Below are positions 10,357-21,332 of a stretch of 64,000 nucleotides of DNA, one piece after another. Below the pieces are notes generated by a model. The model was not told the origin of the DNA. It worked only from the letters and a program-made list of their open reading frames with translations, and searched no databases. The first letter of the stretch is position 1. Each line of letters begins with the position of its first letter. The position numbers were made by a program, and so were the translations under genes. Source of the DNA: Mycolicibacterium grossiae (lineage in GTDB: Bacteria; Actinomycetota; Actinomycetes; Mycobacteriales; Mycobacteriaceae); contig NZ_CP043474.1 in NCBI RefSeq assembly GCF_008329645.1, positions 2,356,001 through 2,420,000 on the forward strand, given 5' to 3'.

Positions 10357-11291
10357 CGCACGCGATCCGGCCGGTCGACTTCGACGACCTGAAGACCATG
10401 ACCTATGAGGTGACCGACCGGGTCGCCCGCATCACCTTCAACCGCCCGGAGAAGGGCAACGCGATCGTCGCGGACACGCCGCTCGAACTGTCGGCGCTCG
10501 TCGAACGTGCCGACCTCGACCCGAACGTGCACGTGATCCTGGTGTCGGGGCGCGGCGAGGGGTTCTGCGCGGGCTTCGACCTGTCGGCCTACGCCGAGGG
10601 GTCGTCGTCGGCGGGCGGCGGCAATCCCTACCGGGACACCGTGCTCTCGGGCCGGGTGCAGGGCACCAACCACCTGCCCGACCGGCCGTGGGACCCGATG
10701 ATCGACTACCAGATGATGAGCCGCTTCGTGCGGGGCTTCTCGAGCCTCATGCACTGCGACAAGCCGACGGTGGTCAAGATCCACGGCTACTGCGTGGCCG
10801 GCGGGACCGACATCGCGCTGCACGCCGACCAGGTGATCGCGGCCGCCGACGCCAAGATCGGCTATCCGCCGATGCGGGTCTGGGGTGTGCCGGCCGCGGG
10901 GTTGTGGGCGCACCGGCTCGGCGACCAGCGCGCCAAGCGGCTGCTGTTCACCGGCGACTGCATCTCCGGTGCCCAGGCCGCCGAGTGGGGCCTGGCCGTC
11001 GAGGCCCCGGAGCCGACGGACCTCGACGAGCGCACCGAACGCCTCGTCGCCCGCATCGCCGCGATGCCGGTCAACCAGCTCATCATGGCCAAGCTCGCGC
11101 TGAACACCGCGCTGCTGCAGCAGGGCGTGGCGACCAGCCGGATGGTCAGCACGGTGTTCGACGGCGTCGCGCGGCACACGCCCGAGGGGCACGCCTTCGT
11201 CGCCGAGGCGCGCGAGCACGGCTTCCGGGAAGCCGTCCGCAGCCGCGACGAGCCCTACGGCGACGCGGGGCGCCGCACGTCCGGGGTGTGA
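10353..11291 (+). CDS. echA4: Enoyl-CoA hydratase/isomerase family protein EchA4
   Basis: A 312-residue crotonase-fold protein. The oxyanion-hole strands are VSGRGEGFCAGFDLSAYAE and KIHGYCVAGGTDIALHADQVIAA. The second contributes the Gly-Gly backbone amides that hold the CoA thioester. Where typical hydratases carry the two catalytic glutamates, this sequence has Asp/Ala-type substitutions (GGTDIALHAD; WGVPAAGLWAHRLG), so hydration activity is uncertain. The start ATG overlaps the fadE8 stop (ATGA), which implies translational coupling. The order matches M. tuberculosis Rv0673. Confidence 0.92.
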   Translation: MTHAIRPVDFDDLKTMTYEVTDRVARITFNRPEKGNAIVADTPLELSALVERADLDPNVHVILVSGRGEGFCAGFDLSAYAEGSSSAGGGNPYRDTVLSGRVQGTNHLPDRPWDPMIDYQMMSRFVRGFSSLMHCDKPTVVKIHGYCVAGGTDIALHADQVIAAADAKIGYPPMRVWGVPAAGLWAHRLGDQRAKRLLFTGDCISGAQAAEWGLAVEAPEPTDLDERTERLVARIAAMPVNQLIMAKLALNTALLQQGVATSRMVSTVFDGVARHTPEGHAFVAEAREHGFREAVRSRDEPYGDAGRRTSGV

Positions 11292-12028
11292 GCGTGGCCC
11301 GCTCGCTGACGCGCATGACCGCCCGGTCGGTGGTCCTGAGCGTCCTGCTGGGCGCGCATCCCGCGTGGGCGTCGGCGAGCGACCTGGTCCGTCTCACCGC
11401 CGACTTCGACATCCGCGAACCGACGCTGCGGGTGGCGCTGACCCGGATGGTCAGCGCCGGTGACCTGGTGCGCTCGGCCGACGGGTATCGGCTCTCCGAC
11501 CGCCTGCTGGCCCGGCAGCGCCGGCAGGACGACGCGCTCGACCCGCAGCTGCGGCCGTGGGACGGCAGGTGGACCATGGTGGTCGTGACCAGCGTCGGCG
11601 ACGGTGCCCGCACCCGCGCCGACACGCGAACGGCGTTGTCGGCGAAGCGGTTCGGTGAGCTGCGGGAGGGCGTCTGGTTGCGGCCGGCGAACCTCGACGT
11701 GAACCTCACCGGCCCGCTGGCCGGCCGGGTGCGGGTACTCGATTGCCGCGACGAGGACCCCGGCGACCTCGCCGTGCGGCTCTGGGATCTCGCCGGCTGG
11801 GCCGGCACCGGGCGACGCCTGCTCGCCGAGATGTCCGGTGCGACGGCGGTTCCCGACCGCTTCGTCACCGCAGCCGGCATCGTGCGGCATCTGCTCACCG
11901 ATCCGGTGCTGCCCGGCGAGCTGCTGCCGCCGGACTGGCCGGGCGCCGCCCTGCGGGCGGCCTACCACGACTTCGCCGCCGAACTGGTCGCGCGGCGCGA
12001 CGAGACACGACAGATGGAGACGACGTGA
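11288..12028 (+). CDS. PaaX-family transcriptional regulator
   Basis: A 246-residue protein of the PaaX type, a winged-helix repressor family that usually senses aryl- or acyl-CoA intermediates. The N terminus has MTARSVVLSVLLGAHPAWASASDLVRLTADFDIREPTLRVALTRMVSAGDLVR, a helix-turn-helix plus wing. It is followed by the middle domain starting RPWDGRWTMVVVT and a PaaX C-terminal domain. The GTG start overlaps the echA4 stop by 4 bases; a second in-frame GTG lies 6 bases further on. It sits inside the operon, as Rv0674 does, and so may control it in response to a CoA ester. That regulatory role is inferred from position. Confidence 0.88.
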   Translation: MSVARSLTRMTARSVVLSVLLGAHPAWASASDLVRLTADFDIREPTLRVALTRMVSAGDLVRSADGYRLSDRLLARQRRQDDALDPQLRPWDGRWTMVVVTSVGDGARTRADTRTALSAKRFGELREGVWLRPANLDVNLTGPLAGRVRVLDCRDEDPGDLAVRLWDLAGWAGTGRRLLAEMSGATAVPDRFVTAAGIVRHLLTDPVLPGELLPPDWPGAALRAAYHDFAAELVARRDETRQMETT

Positions 12029-12807
12029 CCGAACCCCAGGGCTCCCGCGGCGGTGTGCGCGTCGAACGCTCCGGCGCGGTGATGACCGTCATCATGAACC
12101 GCCCCGAGGCGCGCAACGCGGTCAACGGCCCGGCCGCCGCCGAACTGCACGCGGCGTTCGAGGCCTTCGACGCCGACGACTCCGCGTCGGTGGCCGTGCT
12201 GTGGGGCGACAACGGAACCTTCTGCGCCGGTGCCGATCTCAAGGCCTTCGGCACCCCGGACATGAACCCCGCGCACCGCACCGGGCCGGGGCCGATGGGG
12301 CCCACCCGGATGGTGCTGTCCAAGCCGGTGATCGCGGCGGTGAGCGGCTACGCCGTCGCGGGCGGTCTGGAACTGGCGCTGTGGTGCGACCTCCGGGTGG
12401 TGGAGTCCGACGCCGTCTTCGGCGTGTTCTGCCGCCGATGGGGCGTGCCGCTCATCGACGGCGGCACGGTTCGGCTGCCGCGCCTGATCGGGCACGGCCG
12501 TGCCATGGACCTCATCCTCACCGGCCGCCCGGTCGACGCGAAGGAGGCACTCGACATCGGGCTGGCCAGCCGCGTCGTGGCACCCGGGCAGGCGCGTGCG
12601 GCCGCCGAGGCGCTCGCCGCCGAACTCGCGGCGCTGCCGCAGCTGTGCCTGCGCAACGACCGGATGTCGGCGCTGGGGCAGTGGGGGCTCTCCGAGGCCG
12701 AGGCGATCGACGCCGAGTTCGCCAGCCTGCACCGCGTCTCGGCCGAATCACTCTCGGGGGCACGGCGTTTCGCCGACGGCGCCGGGCGGCACGGCGCCAA
12801 GGCGTGA
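12025..12807 (+). CDS. echA5: Enoyl-CoA hydratase/isomerase EchA5
   Basis: A 260-residue crotonase-family enzyme. The CoA-binding and oxyanion motifs are WGDNGTFCAGADLKAFG and AAVSGYAVAGGLELALWCDLRV; the second contains the first catalytic Glu (GLELALWCD). The region FCRRWGVPLIDGGTVRLPRLIG carries the second active-site position as Asp. It would hydrate or isomerise an enoyl-CoA formed by the upstream dehydrogenase. The GTG start overlaps the PaaX-like stop. The stop codon directly abuts that of the convergent DUF3060 gene, with no spacer. Confidence 0.93.
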   Translation: MTEPQGSRGGVRVERSGAVMTVIMNRPEARNAVNGPAAAELHAAFEAFDADDSASVAVLWGDNGTFCAGADLKAFGTPDMNPAHRTGPGPMGPTRMVLSKPVIAAVSGYAVAGGLELALWCDLRVVESDAVFGVFCRRWGVPLIDGGTVRLPRLIGHGRAMDLILTGRPVDAKEALDIGLASRVVAPGQARAAAEALAAELAALPQLCLRNDRMSALGQWGLSEAEAIDAEFASLHRVSAESLSGARRFADGAGRHGAKA

Positions 12808-13218
12808 TCAGCCCTTCGTGACCGTGTTCCCCGAGCCACGGTCCTCGACCTTGGGGTCGCCGTCGCGGTAGGTCACGGTGTTGTTCAGGCCCACCACGCT
12901 GAGGCTGTCCTCGACCCGGTCCAGGGTGATCTTGTTGTCGGCGCCGCCGATGTTGACGCTGGCGCACGAGCCCTTGATGGTCAGCGTGTTGTTCGAGCCG
13001 CCGACGTTGAGCGACTTGCCGTCCGCGCAGTCGATGTCGGCCGTGGTGCCGAACGACCCGTAGTTGATCGTGTTGCCGATCTCGACCTGGGCGCCCGACG
13101 ATCCGGCGGTCGCCGACGGCGTCGTCGTGTCCGAACTCTTGGCACCGCATCCGACGAGCCCCAAGGCCGCGGCGGTGATTCCCGTCGCGGCGAGCAGCAT
13201 CCGGGTCTCGGCGCGCAT
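12808..13218 (-). CDS. DUF3060 lipoprotein
   Basis: A 136-residue predicted lipoprotein. The N terminus has a lipobox ending LGLVGC at Cys24, followed by a Ser/Thr-rich stretch. The DUF3060 domain shows as repeats of the N-T-(V/L/I) beta type: LNVGGSNNTLTIKGSCASVNIGG, ADNKITL, GLNNTVTYRDGDPKVEDRGSGNTV. Such repeats suggest a small beta-solenoid with paired cysteines (DCADGK, GSCASV). A GAGGGGG ribosome site lies 5 bases before the ATG. The function is unknown. It corresponds in place to the threonine-rich Rv0679c. Confidence 0.86.
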   Translation of the reverse strand: MRAETRMLLAATGITAAALGLVGCGAKSSDTTTPSATAGSSGAQVEIGNTINYGSFGTTADIDCADGKSLNVGGSNNTLTIKGSCASVNIGGADNKITLDRVEDSLSVVGLNNTVTYRDGDPKVEDRGSGNTVTKG

Positions 13219-13270
13219 GCGTGCCCCCTCGAGTGGTCGTCGGTGGCGTCAATTCGACGCCGCCGACAGA

Positions 13271-13654
13271 CTACGCGGGAACGCGGTCGATGCGGTTCAC
13301 CATGCCGAGCTCGCGTCCGCGGTCCCATACCGACGGCTCGCCGGAGTGGTAGTAGACGGTCTGGTCGGTGCCGTACACGACGATGTCGTGCACCACGTTG
13401 TCTACGATGATCACGTTCGCGGAGCCCTGCACGGCCACCGCCCAGCAGGATCCCTTGGCGGTGACGTAGTTGCCGGTGCCGGTGACGAACAGCGTCGAAT
13501 CGTTGCAGTCGAGCGTCTGGTTGATGCCTTGGCCGGTGACGTGGGTGTCGCCGTTCTTCGCCTGGGCGACCGGTGCGCCTGCGGCCGCCGCGGCCAGCGC
13601 AGCCGCCGAGATCACCGCGGCCGTCGTCCGTCGCCGTCCTCGCGCGTCGCCCAT
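13271..13654 (-). CDS. Exported DUF3060 protein
   Basis: A 127-residue paralogue of the neighbouring lipoprotein. A twin-arginine-like basic start (RGRRRTTAAV) leads to a hydrophobic Ala-rich signal segment ending near APVAQA, with no lipobox. The mature part repeats the same pattern: NQTLDCNDSTLFVTGTGNYVTAKGSCWAVAVQGSANVIIVDNV and TDQTVYYHSGEPSVWDRGREL. The ATG was chosen because it begins a proper signal peptide; a longer frame upstream overlaps the opposite-strand genes. The function is unknown. It forms a tandem pair with the other DUF3060 gene, on the same strand and 52 bp apart. Confidence 0.78.
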   Translation of the reverse strand: MGDARGRRRTTAAVISAAALAAAAAGAPVAQAKNGDTHVTGQGINQTLDCNDSTLFVTGTGNYVTAKGSCWAVAVQGSANVIIVDNVVHDIVVYGTDQTVYYHSGEPSVWDRGRELGMVNRIDRVPA

Positions 13655-13788
13655 CGTGCACCCCTGCCCGTCGCGTGCCCGGCCGGATCGGACGGGCAAT
13701 TCCCGCAGCCTACGTCGCCCGTGCAGTGCTGCGTCGGGGTTCGCCGGACACCCGCTTCGGATCCGTCGCCCGCACCCGCCGTGCTGGG

Positions 13789-13794
13789 TAGCGT
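13789..13794 (+). promoter_or_regulatory. Putative -10 box of a leaderless lipoprotein promoter
   Basis: TAGCGT ends 7 bases before the ATG of the first DUF3558 gene, the same geometry as at nfo. This supports the ATG at 13802 over the GTG nine bases earlier. There is no ribosome-binding sequence in the gap. Confidence 0.4.
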
Positions 13795-13801
13795 GTGCAC
13801 G

Positions 13802-14338
13802 ATGCGACGGCGGCGACCACGGGTGACCACGGCCGTGGCGGTGTGCCTGCCGCTGGTCGCCGCGGCGTGCGCGCAGACCGTCGGCGGCGAGGCGCAGCGC
13901 GCCCGGCCCGGCGCGCCCGACCCCGACCGCAGCTACGGCTACGTCGACGACCGGTGCGGGTTGCTGCAGGACGACACCGTCGCGGAGTTGCTGGCGGCCG
14001 ACGACGTGGTCCGGCCGTACAGCGGCGCGGTGTGCCAGTACGTGTTGACGCGCGGTGACGGCCTCGTCGACGTCGTGTTCAGCTGGTTCGAATCCGGGAC
14101 GCTGGACCGGGAACGCGCGCTGGCCAGCGAGCGCGGTGCCCGCGTCACCGATACCGACGTCGAACGGCACTCGGCGTTCACCGCGGCGGCCTCCGGCGGC
14201 GCGGGCGCGTGCTCGGCCACCGCGGCGGCCGGGACCGGTGTCGTCAGCTGGTGGGTGCAGTACCGGCCGGTGGGTGGCTCCGACGCCTGCGCGGCCGCCG
14301 AGAAGTTGTTGGCGGCCACGCTGTCGTCGGACATGTGA
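13802..14338 (+). CDS. DUF3558 lipoprotein (first copy)
   Basis: A 178-residue exported protein. A basic N terminus (MRRRRPR) leads into a hydrophobic segment and a lipobox-like VAAAC (Cys ~23), so lipidation is likely but the box is not ideal. The DUF3558 domain carries conserved cysteines: DDRCGLL, GAVCQYV, GACSAT, DACAAAEKLL. The family includes mycobacterial envelope lipoproteins such as LpqN-like and LprB-like proteins, and no enzymatic role is established. Its stop and the next start overlap in TGATG, so the two DUF3558 genes are translationally coupled. Confidence 0.86.
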   Translation: MRRRRPRVTTAVAVCLPLVAAACAQTVGGEAQRARPGAPDPDRSYGYVDDRCGLLQDDTVAELLAADDVVRPYSGAVCQYVLTRGDGLVDVVFSWFESGTLDRERALASERGARVTDTDVERHSAFTAAASGGAGACSATAAAGTGVVSWWVQYRPVGGSDACAAAEKLLAATLSSDM

Positions 14339-14847
14339 TGCCGCCGCGGACCGTGGTGGGCGTGCTCGCGGCCGCCGCTCTCCTCGCCGGCTGCGGACCC
14401 CACGCCGACGACGAGGCGGCATCGGCGTCGGGCCCCGGCTACCGTGCGGCGGAGTGCAACGGCGTGACCGACGCCGACGTGACCCGCGTCGTCGGCACGA
14501 CGCTGTTCACCCGCGTCGTCGACGGCGAGGCCGGCTGCTTCTGGCAGGAAAACACCGCCATTGGGTCGTTCGGCGTCGGCATGGGCATCTCGACGTGGTG
14601 GTACCGCGGCAGCGACCTGGACACCGAGCGCCGCCTCGAGCGCGACGTCGGCCGGCAACTCACCGAGTTGACCATGGCGGGCAACGCCGGCTTCTCCGCC
14701 GCCGACGACAACGCCTGCAGCGTCTACGTCGCCAAGGGCGCCGACGTGGTCACCTGGTCGATCCAGACGATGAACCCGGCGATGCTGCCCGACCTGTGTA
14801 CGGTGGCGACCCAACTCGCCCAACTGAGCCAGGACCGGATGAACTGA
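14338..14847 (+). CDS. DUF3558 lipoprotein (second copy)
   Basis: A 169-residue lipoprotein with a clear lipobox (ALLAGC, Cys18). Cysteines are at positions equivalent to those of its neighbour: AAECNGVTDADV, AGCFWQEN, NACSVYVA, PDLCTVATQLAQL. The opening CNGVTDADVTRVVG aligns with CGLLQDDTVAELLA of the first copy, consistent with a tandem duplication. The ATG overlaps the previous stop. The function is unknown, and the two may act together at the outer face of the membrane. Confidence 0.87.
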   Translation: MPPRTVVGVLAAAALLAGCGPHADDEAASASGPGYRAAECNGVTDADVTRVVGTTLFTRVVDGEAGCFWQENTAIGSFGVGMGISTWWYRGSDLDTERRLERDVGRQLTELTMAGNAGFSAADDNACSVYVAKGADVVTWSIQTMNPAMLPDLCTVATQLAQLSQDRMN

Positions 14848-14929
14848 CCGGCGCGGCGTTAGAGTCATTCGTCAGACGAGTGGGCAGCAGTCCGCCACAC
14901 ACGTCCCCCGACCGAAGGACGCGACCGCG

Positions 14930-15541
14930 ATGGCAGCTCGACCGGAGTCGGTCGCCGCGGGCGGTCGGCAAAAGGGTGCGGTGCGCACCACCAAGCTCAG
15001 CCGCGACGCGATCGTCAACGCCGCGCTGTCGTTCCTGGACCGCGAGGGCTGGGATGCGCTGACCATCAACGCGCTCGCCACGCAGCTCGGCACCAAGGGG
15101 CCGTCGCTGTACAACCACGTGCACAGCCTCGACGACCTGCGCAGAACCGTGCGGATGCGGGTCATCGACGACATCATCGGCATGCTCAACACCGTGGGGC
15201 AGGGGCGTACCCGCGACGACGCCGTCGTCACCATGGCGAGCGCCTACCGCAGCTACGCCCACCACCATCCCGGCCGCTACTCCGCCTTCACCCGCATGCC
15301 GCTGGGCGGCGACGATCCCGAGTACACCGCTGCCACCCGCGCCGCGGCCGGACCGGTCATCGCGGTGCTCGTCTCCTACGGGCTCGACGGCGAGAACGCG
15401 TTCTACTCGGCGCTGGAGTTCTGGTCGGCCCTGCACGGCTTCGTGTTGCTGGAGATGACGGGCGTCATGGACGACATCGACACCGATGCCGTCTTCACCG
15501 ACATGGTGCTGCGGCTGGCCTCGGGCATGGAACGCCGCTGA
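14930..15541 (+). CDS. TetR-family regulator (WHG-domain type)
   Basis: A 203-residue repressor. The helix-turn-helix is in residues ~22-66 (LSRDAIVNAALSFLDREGWDALTINALATQLGTKGPSLYNHV). The C-terminal domain has the WHG-type motif ALEFWSALHGFVLLEM. It matches M. tuberculosis Rv0681 in position, just upstream of rpsL. The ligand and targets are unknown; the spacing and orientation do not show whether it controls rpsL. Its stop codon lies inside the first unit of a tandem palindromic repeat. Confidence 0.9.
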   Translation: MAARPESVAAGGRQKGAVRTTKLSRDAIVNAALSFLDREGWDALTINALATQLGTKGPSLYNHVHSLDDLRRTVRMRVIDDIIGMLNTVGQGRTRDDAVVTMASAYRSYAHHHPGRYSAFTRMPLGGDDPEYTAATRAAAGPVIAVLVSYGLDGENAFYSALEFWSALHGFVLLEMTGVMDDIDTDAVFTDMVLRLASGMERR

Positions 15542-15632
15542 GCGCTTGCGCGAAGCGCAGACTTCTCCGCTGAGCGCTTGCGCGAAGCGCAGACTTCTCC
15601 GCTGAGTGCTTGCGCGAAGCGAAGAGCTGTCC
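15537..15632. repeat. Three tandem 32-bp palindromic units
   Basis: Three head-to-tail 32-bp units (15537-15568, 15569-15600, 15601-15632) start at the stop codon of the TetR gene. The first two are identical and the third diverges at its end. Each carries a short hairpin made of GCGCTT or TGCTT, a GCGCG loop, and AAGCGC or AAGCGA. A fragment of a fourth unit may follow. The array is placed where a terminator or transcript-stability element would act, and resembles REP-type repeats. Confidence 0.85.
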
Positions 15633-15964
15633 CGCTGAGCAGCGGTCCTGCTCTACCCGGTGACCTGCACCGACGGCACCGGCTAGACTCGCTTGCGGGT
15701 ACCGCTGTCGCGCTTTGACCTGCGCCATGGCAGACGGGTATCGTGGTCGCTCGTGCCTGGCCAAGGCGCAGGCGGTCGCACCACCAGCCGCAGGCACACC
15801 TGACCGCCGGGCCCATTCGCATGTCCACCGCGCATCGACGAATCGATGGGCGAGCGCGTGCGACACGCCCGGTCGCGGGGTAAGCGTCGGGGCGGAAACC
15901 GCAGTACAGAGACTTGAACACACCGAAGATCGAGCAGTAACGAAGCAACACAGAAAGCCGGTAC
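15542..15964 (+). other. Upstream/leader region of the rpsL operon
   Basis: This 423-bp gap has the palindromic repeat array at its start, then promoter-like hexamers, then a ~200-base untranslated leader before rpsL. No coding sequence with family motifs is seen. Confidence 0.6.
15715..15744 (+). promoter_or_regulatory. Putative sigma-A promoter of rpsL-rpsG-fusA
   Basis: TTGACC (15715-15720) and TATCGT (15739-15744) are separated by 18 bases and lie ~220 bp before rpsL. A second candidate, GTGACC with TAGACT at 15683-15688 and 17-base spacing, lies upstream. Both are read from sequence only. Confidence 0.5.
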
Positions 15965-16339
15965 ATGCCAACCATCAACCAGCTGGTCCGCAAGGGCCGC
16001 CGCGACAAGGTAGCCAAGGTCAAGACCGCGGCGCTGAAGGGCAGCCCGCAGCGCCGTGGCGTGTGCACCCGCGTGTACACCACCACCCCGAAGAAGCCGA
16101 ACTCGGCGCTTCGCAAGGTGGCGCGCGTGAGGCTGACCAGCGCGGTCGAGGTCACCGCCTACATCCCCGGCGAGGGCCACAACCTGCAGGAGCACTCGAT
16201 GGTGCTGGTGCGCGGCGGCCGTGTGAAGGACCTGCCGGGTGTGCGCTACAAGATCATCCGCGGCTCGCTCGACACCCAGGGTGTGAAGAACCGCAAGCAG
16301 GCCCGCAGCCGCTACGGCGCGAAGAAGGAGAAGAGCTGA
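15965..16339 (+). CDS. rpsL: 30S ribosomal protein S12
   Basis: A 124-residue S12 protein of the decoding centre of the small subunit. The universally conserved [13 protein letters not shown] loop and [16 protein letters not shown] are intact. Both lysines at the streptomycin-resistance positions (in TPKKPNS and GRVKDLPG) are the sensitive-type residues. It is the first gene of the str operon; its stop overlaps the rpsG start as ATGA. Confidence 0.99.
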   Translation: MPTINQLVRKGRRDKVAKVKTAALKGSPQRRGVCTRVYTTTPKKPNSALRKVARVRLTSAVEVTAYIPGEGHNLQEHSMVLVRGGRVKDLPGVRYKIIRGSLDTQGVKNRKQARSRYGAKKEKS

Positions 16340-16809
16340 TGCCTCGCAAGGGACCCGCGCCCAAGCGCCCGTTGGTCAACGACCCCGTCTACGGGTCGCA
16401 GCTGGTCACCCAGCTGGTCAACAAGGTGCTGCTGGATGGGAAGAAATCGCTGGCCGAGCGCATTGTCTATGGTGCGCTCGAACAGGCCCGCGACAAGACC
16501 GGCACCGATCCGGTCGTCACCCTCAAGCGTGCGATGGACAACGTCAAGCCCGCTCTCGAGGTCCGCAGCCGCCGCGTCGGTGGCGCCACCTACCAGGTCC
16601 CGGTCGAGGTCCGTCCGGACCGCTCGGTGACCCTCGCGCTGCGCTGGCTGGTGAGCTTCTCCAAGCAGCGTCGCGAGAAGACGATGATCGAGCGCCTGGC
16701 GAACGAGATCCTCGACGCCAGCAACGGCCTGGGTGCCGCCGTCAAGCGACGCGAGGACACCCACAAGATGGCCGAGGCGAACCGGGCCTTCGCGCACTAC
16801 CGCTGGTGA
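16339..16809 (+). CDS. rpsG: 30S ribosomal protein S7
   Basis: A 156-residue S7, which nucleates assembly of the 16S rRNA 3' domain. It begins [12 protein letters not shown] and contains the family core [24 protein letters not shown], and the ending [16 protein letters not shown]. It overlaps rpsL by 3 bases in the ATGA arrangement, so the two are coupled. A 100-bp gap precedes fusA. Confidence 0.99.
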   Translation: MPRKGPAPKRPLVNDPVYGSQLVTQLVNKVLLDGKKSLAERIVYGALEQARDKTGTDPVVTLKRAMDNVKPALEVRSRRVGGATYQVPVEVRPDRSVTLALRWLVSFSKQRREKTMIERLANEILDASNGLGAAVKRREDTHKMAEANRAFAHYRW

Positions 16810-16893
16810 CCGCGTCGCCCCGCGCGCGGAGCCGCGGAGCGGCGACCTTCGGCAGAGCCGCCGGGGCGTACACGAGAACAGCAACTACCAAGC

Positions 16894-16900
16894 GAAAGAG
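16894..16900 (+). promoter_or_regulatory. Ribosome-binding site that fixes the fusA start
   Basis: GAAAGAG lies 9 bases before the GTG at 16910 and directly abuts an ATG at 16901. The spacing supports the GTG, which also gives the normal [11 protein letters not shown] terminus. Confidence 0.6.
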
Positions 16901-16909
16901 ATGACTTCT

Positions 16910-19015
<2,106 letters not shown>

Positions 19016-19117
19016 CCCGGTTGCCTCGCGGCGAACCACAACTGCAAAAATCTCAACAGCAACAGCGATCAACCCTGCTTAAGTAAGAGCACCAACACAG
19101 TCCAGGAGGACACCACA

Positions 19118-20308
<1,191 letters not shown>

Positions 20309-20323
20309 GTTCGGCTGCACGAA

Positions 20324-20354
20324 GCGGCGTCCACCTCCGGGTGGGCGCCGCTTT
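20324..20354 (+). terminator. Terminator of the fusA-tuf unit
   Basis: A 12-bp stem with one G-T pair (left arm GCGGCGTCCACC) and a TCCG tetraloop is followed by TTTCG. It lies 15 bases after the tuf stop. Confidence 0.87.
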
Positions 20355-20434
20355 CGCGTGCCACGGGTGGTTCGCCCGTCCCGCGTGACGCGGAGCCGCT
20401 ACGCTGCGCAGACCACCGCAACGGGAGGACCCGC

Positions 20435-21214
20435 ATGGGCGAACCGGCCACGTCGGCCGACGACGGCGCACCCGGGGCGCTGGGTCCGTCGGGCGCGCGG
20501 TTCACCGTCCGCGCCTTCACCGACGTGGGCCTGCGCCGGCGCCGCAACGAGGACGCCGCGCTGGTGGGCGGCTGGCTCTGCCAGGCGCAGGAGGGCTCGC
20601 TCGTCACCATGGACTTCACGCCGTCGCCACCATTCGTGTGCGCCGTGGCCGACGGGATGGGCGGGCACGCCGGCGGTGACATCGCCAGCCGGGTCGCGTT
20701 GAGCGCCATCAGCGTCGACTACCGGCAGTGGCGCAGCGAAGCCGACGTGTCCCGCGCGCTGGGCGAGGTCAACGAGCAGGTACGCGCCGTCGGTGAGGAG
20801 GCGGACCTGCGGGGACTGGGCACCACGGTCGCCGGGTTGTGCTTCCTCGGTGACGGCCTGCTGGCCTTCAACGTCGGCGACAGCCGGATCTACGGCATCG
20901 CCGACGGCGTACCGACGCAGCTCTCGGTCGACGACTCGGTGTTCGACACCAATGGCAGGCCGACCAACGTGATCACCCAGTCGTTGGGACAGCCCGCGCC
21001 GATCCGTCCGCACGTGCTGGAACTGCCGTTGCGCGAGGGCACCTACCTGCTGTGCTCCGACGGCGTCAGCGGCCTGATGTCCGACGAGGAACTGCGCGCG
21101 ACGGTCGCCTCGGCGGACCGTGCCGAGTGGGGCCGGCGCATCGTCGACACCGTGCGCGCCAACGGCGCCGACGACAACTTCACCTTCCTGATCGTGGACG
21201 TCGCCGCGCACTGA
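20435..21214 (+). CDS. PP2C-family serine/threonine phosphatase
   Basis: A 259-residue soluble metal-dependent protein phosphatase. The PP2C motifs are in order: DVGLRRRRNEDAAL (metal/phosphate arm), VADGMGGHAGGDIAS (metal-binding Asp-Gly), GLGTTVAGL, AFNVGDSRIYGI, and the C-terminal CSDGVSGLMSDEEL and NGADDNFTFLIVDV. GGAGGA lies 5 bases before the ATG. There is no kinase partner next to it and no membrane segment, so the substrate is unknown. In this family such enzymes oppose Ser/Thr kinases of the Pkn type. Confidence 0.93.
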   Translation: MGEPATSADDGAPGALGPSGARFTVRAFTDVGLRRRRNEDAALVGGWLCQAQEGSLVTMDFTPSPPFVCAVADGMGGHAGGDIASRVALSAISVDYRQWRSEADVSRALGEVNEQVRAVGEEADLRGLGTTVAGLCFLGDGLLAFNVGDSRIYGIADGVPTQLSVDDSVFDTNGRPTNVITQSLGQPAPIRPHVLELPLREGTYLLCSDGVSGLMSDEELRATVASADRAEWGRRIVDTVRANGADDNFTFLIVDVAAH

Positions 21215-21332
21215 TCCCCGCCCCTGTCGTATACCGCCCCACCGATTCCCGCAGAGTTGGGATCGGTAGGCGCCGTCCGGTTCTACTCTGACCTCGTCAA
21301 GTCGGCGGGTCGGACGAACGGAGCGTGGGGCG

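Noticed and set aside
13271-14422. 383-residue version of the second DUF3060 protein
   Set aside because: The N-terminal 256 residues lie antisense to the DUF3558 genes and the upstream gap. A start at 13654 gives a proper signal peptide and normal length.
15537-15632. Tandem repeats as a CRISPR array
   Set aside because: Units are contiguous without unique spacers, and no cas gene is present.
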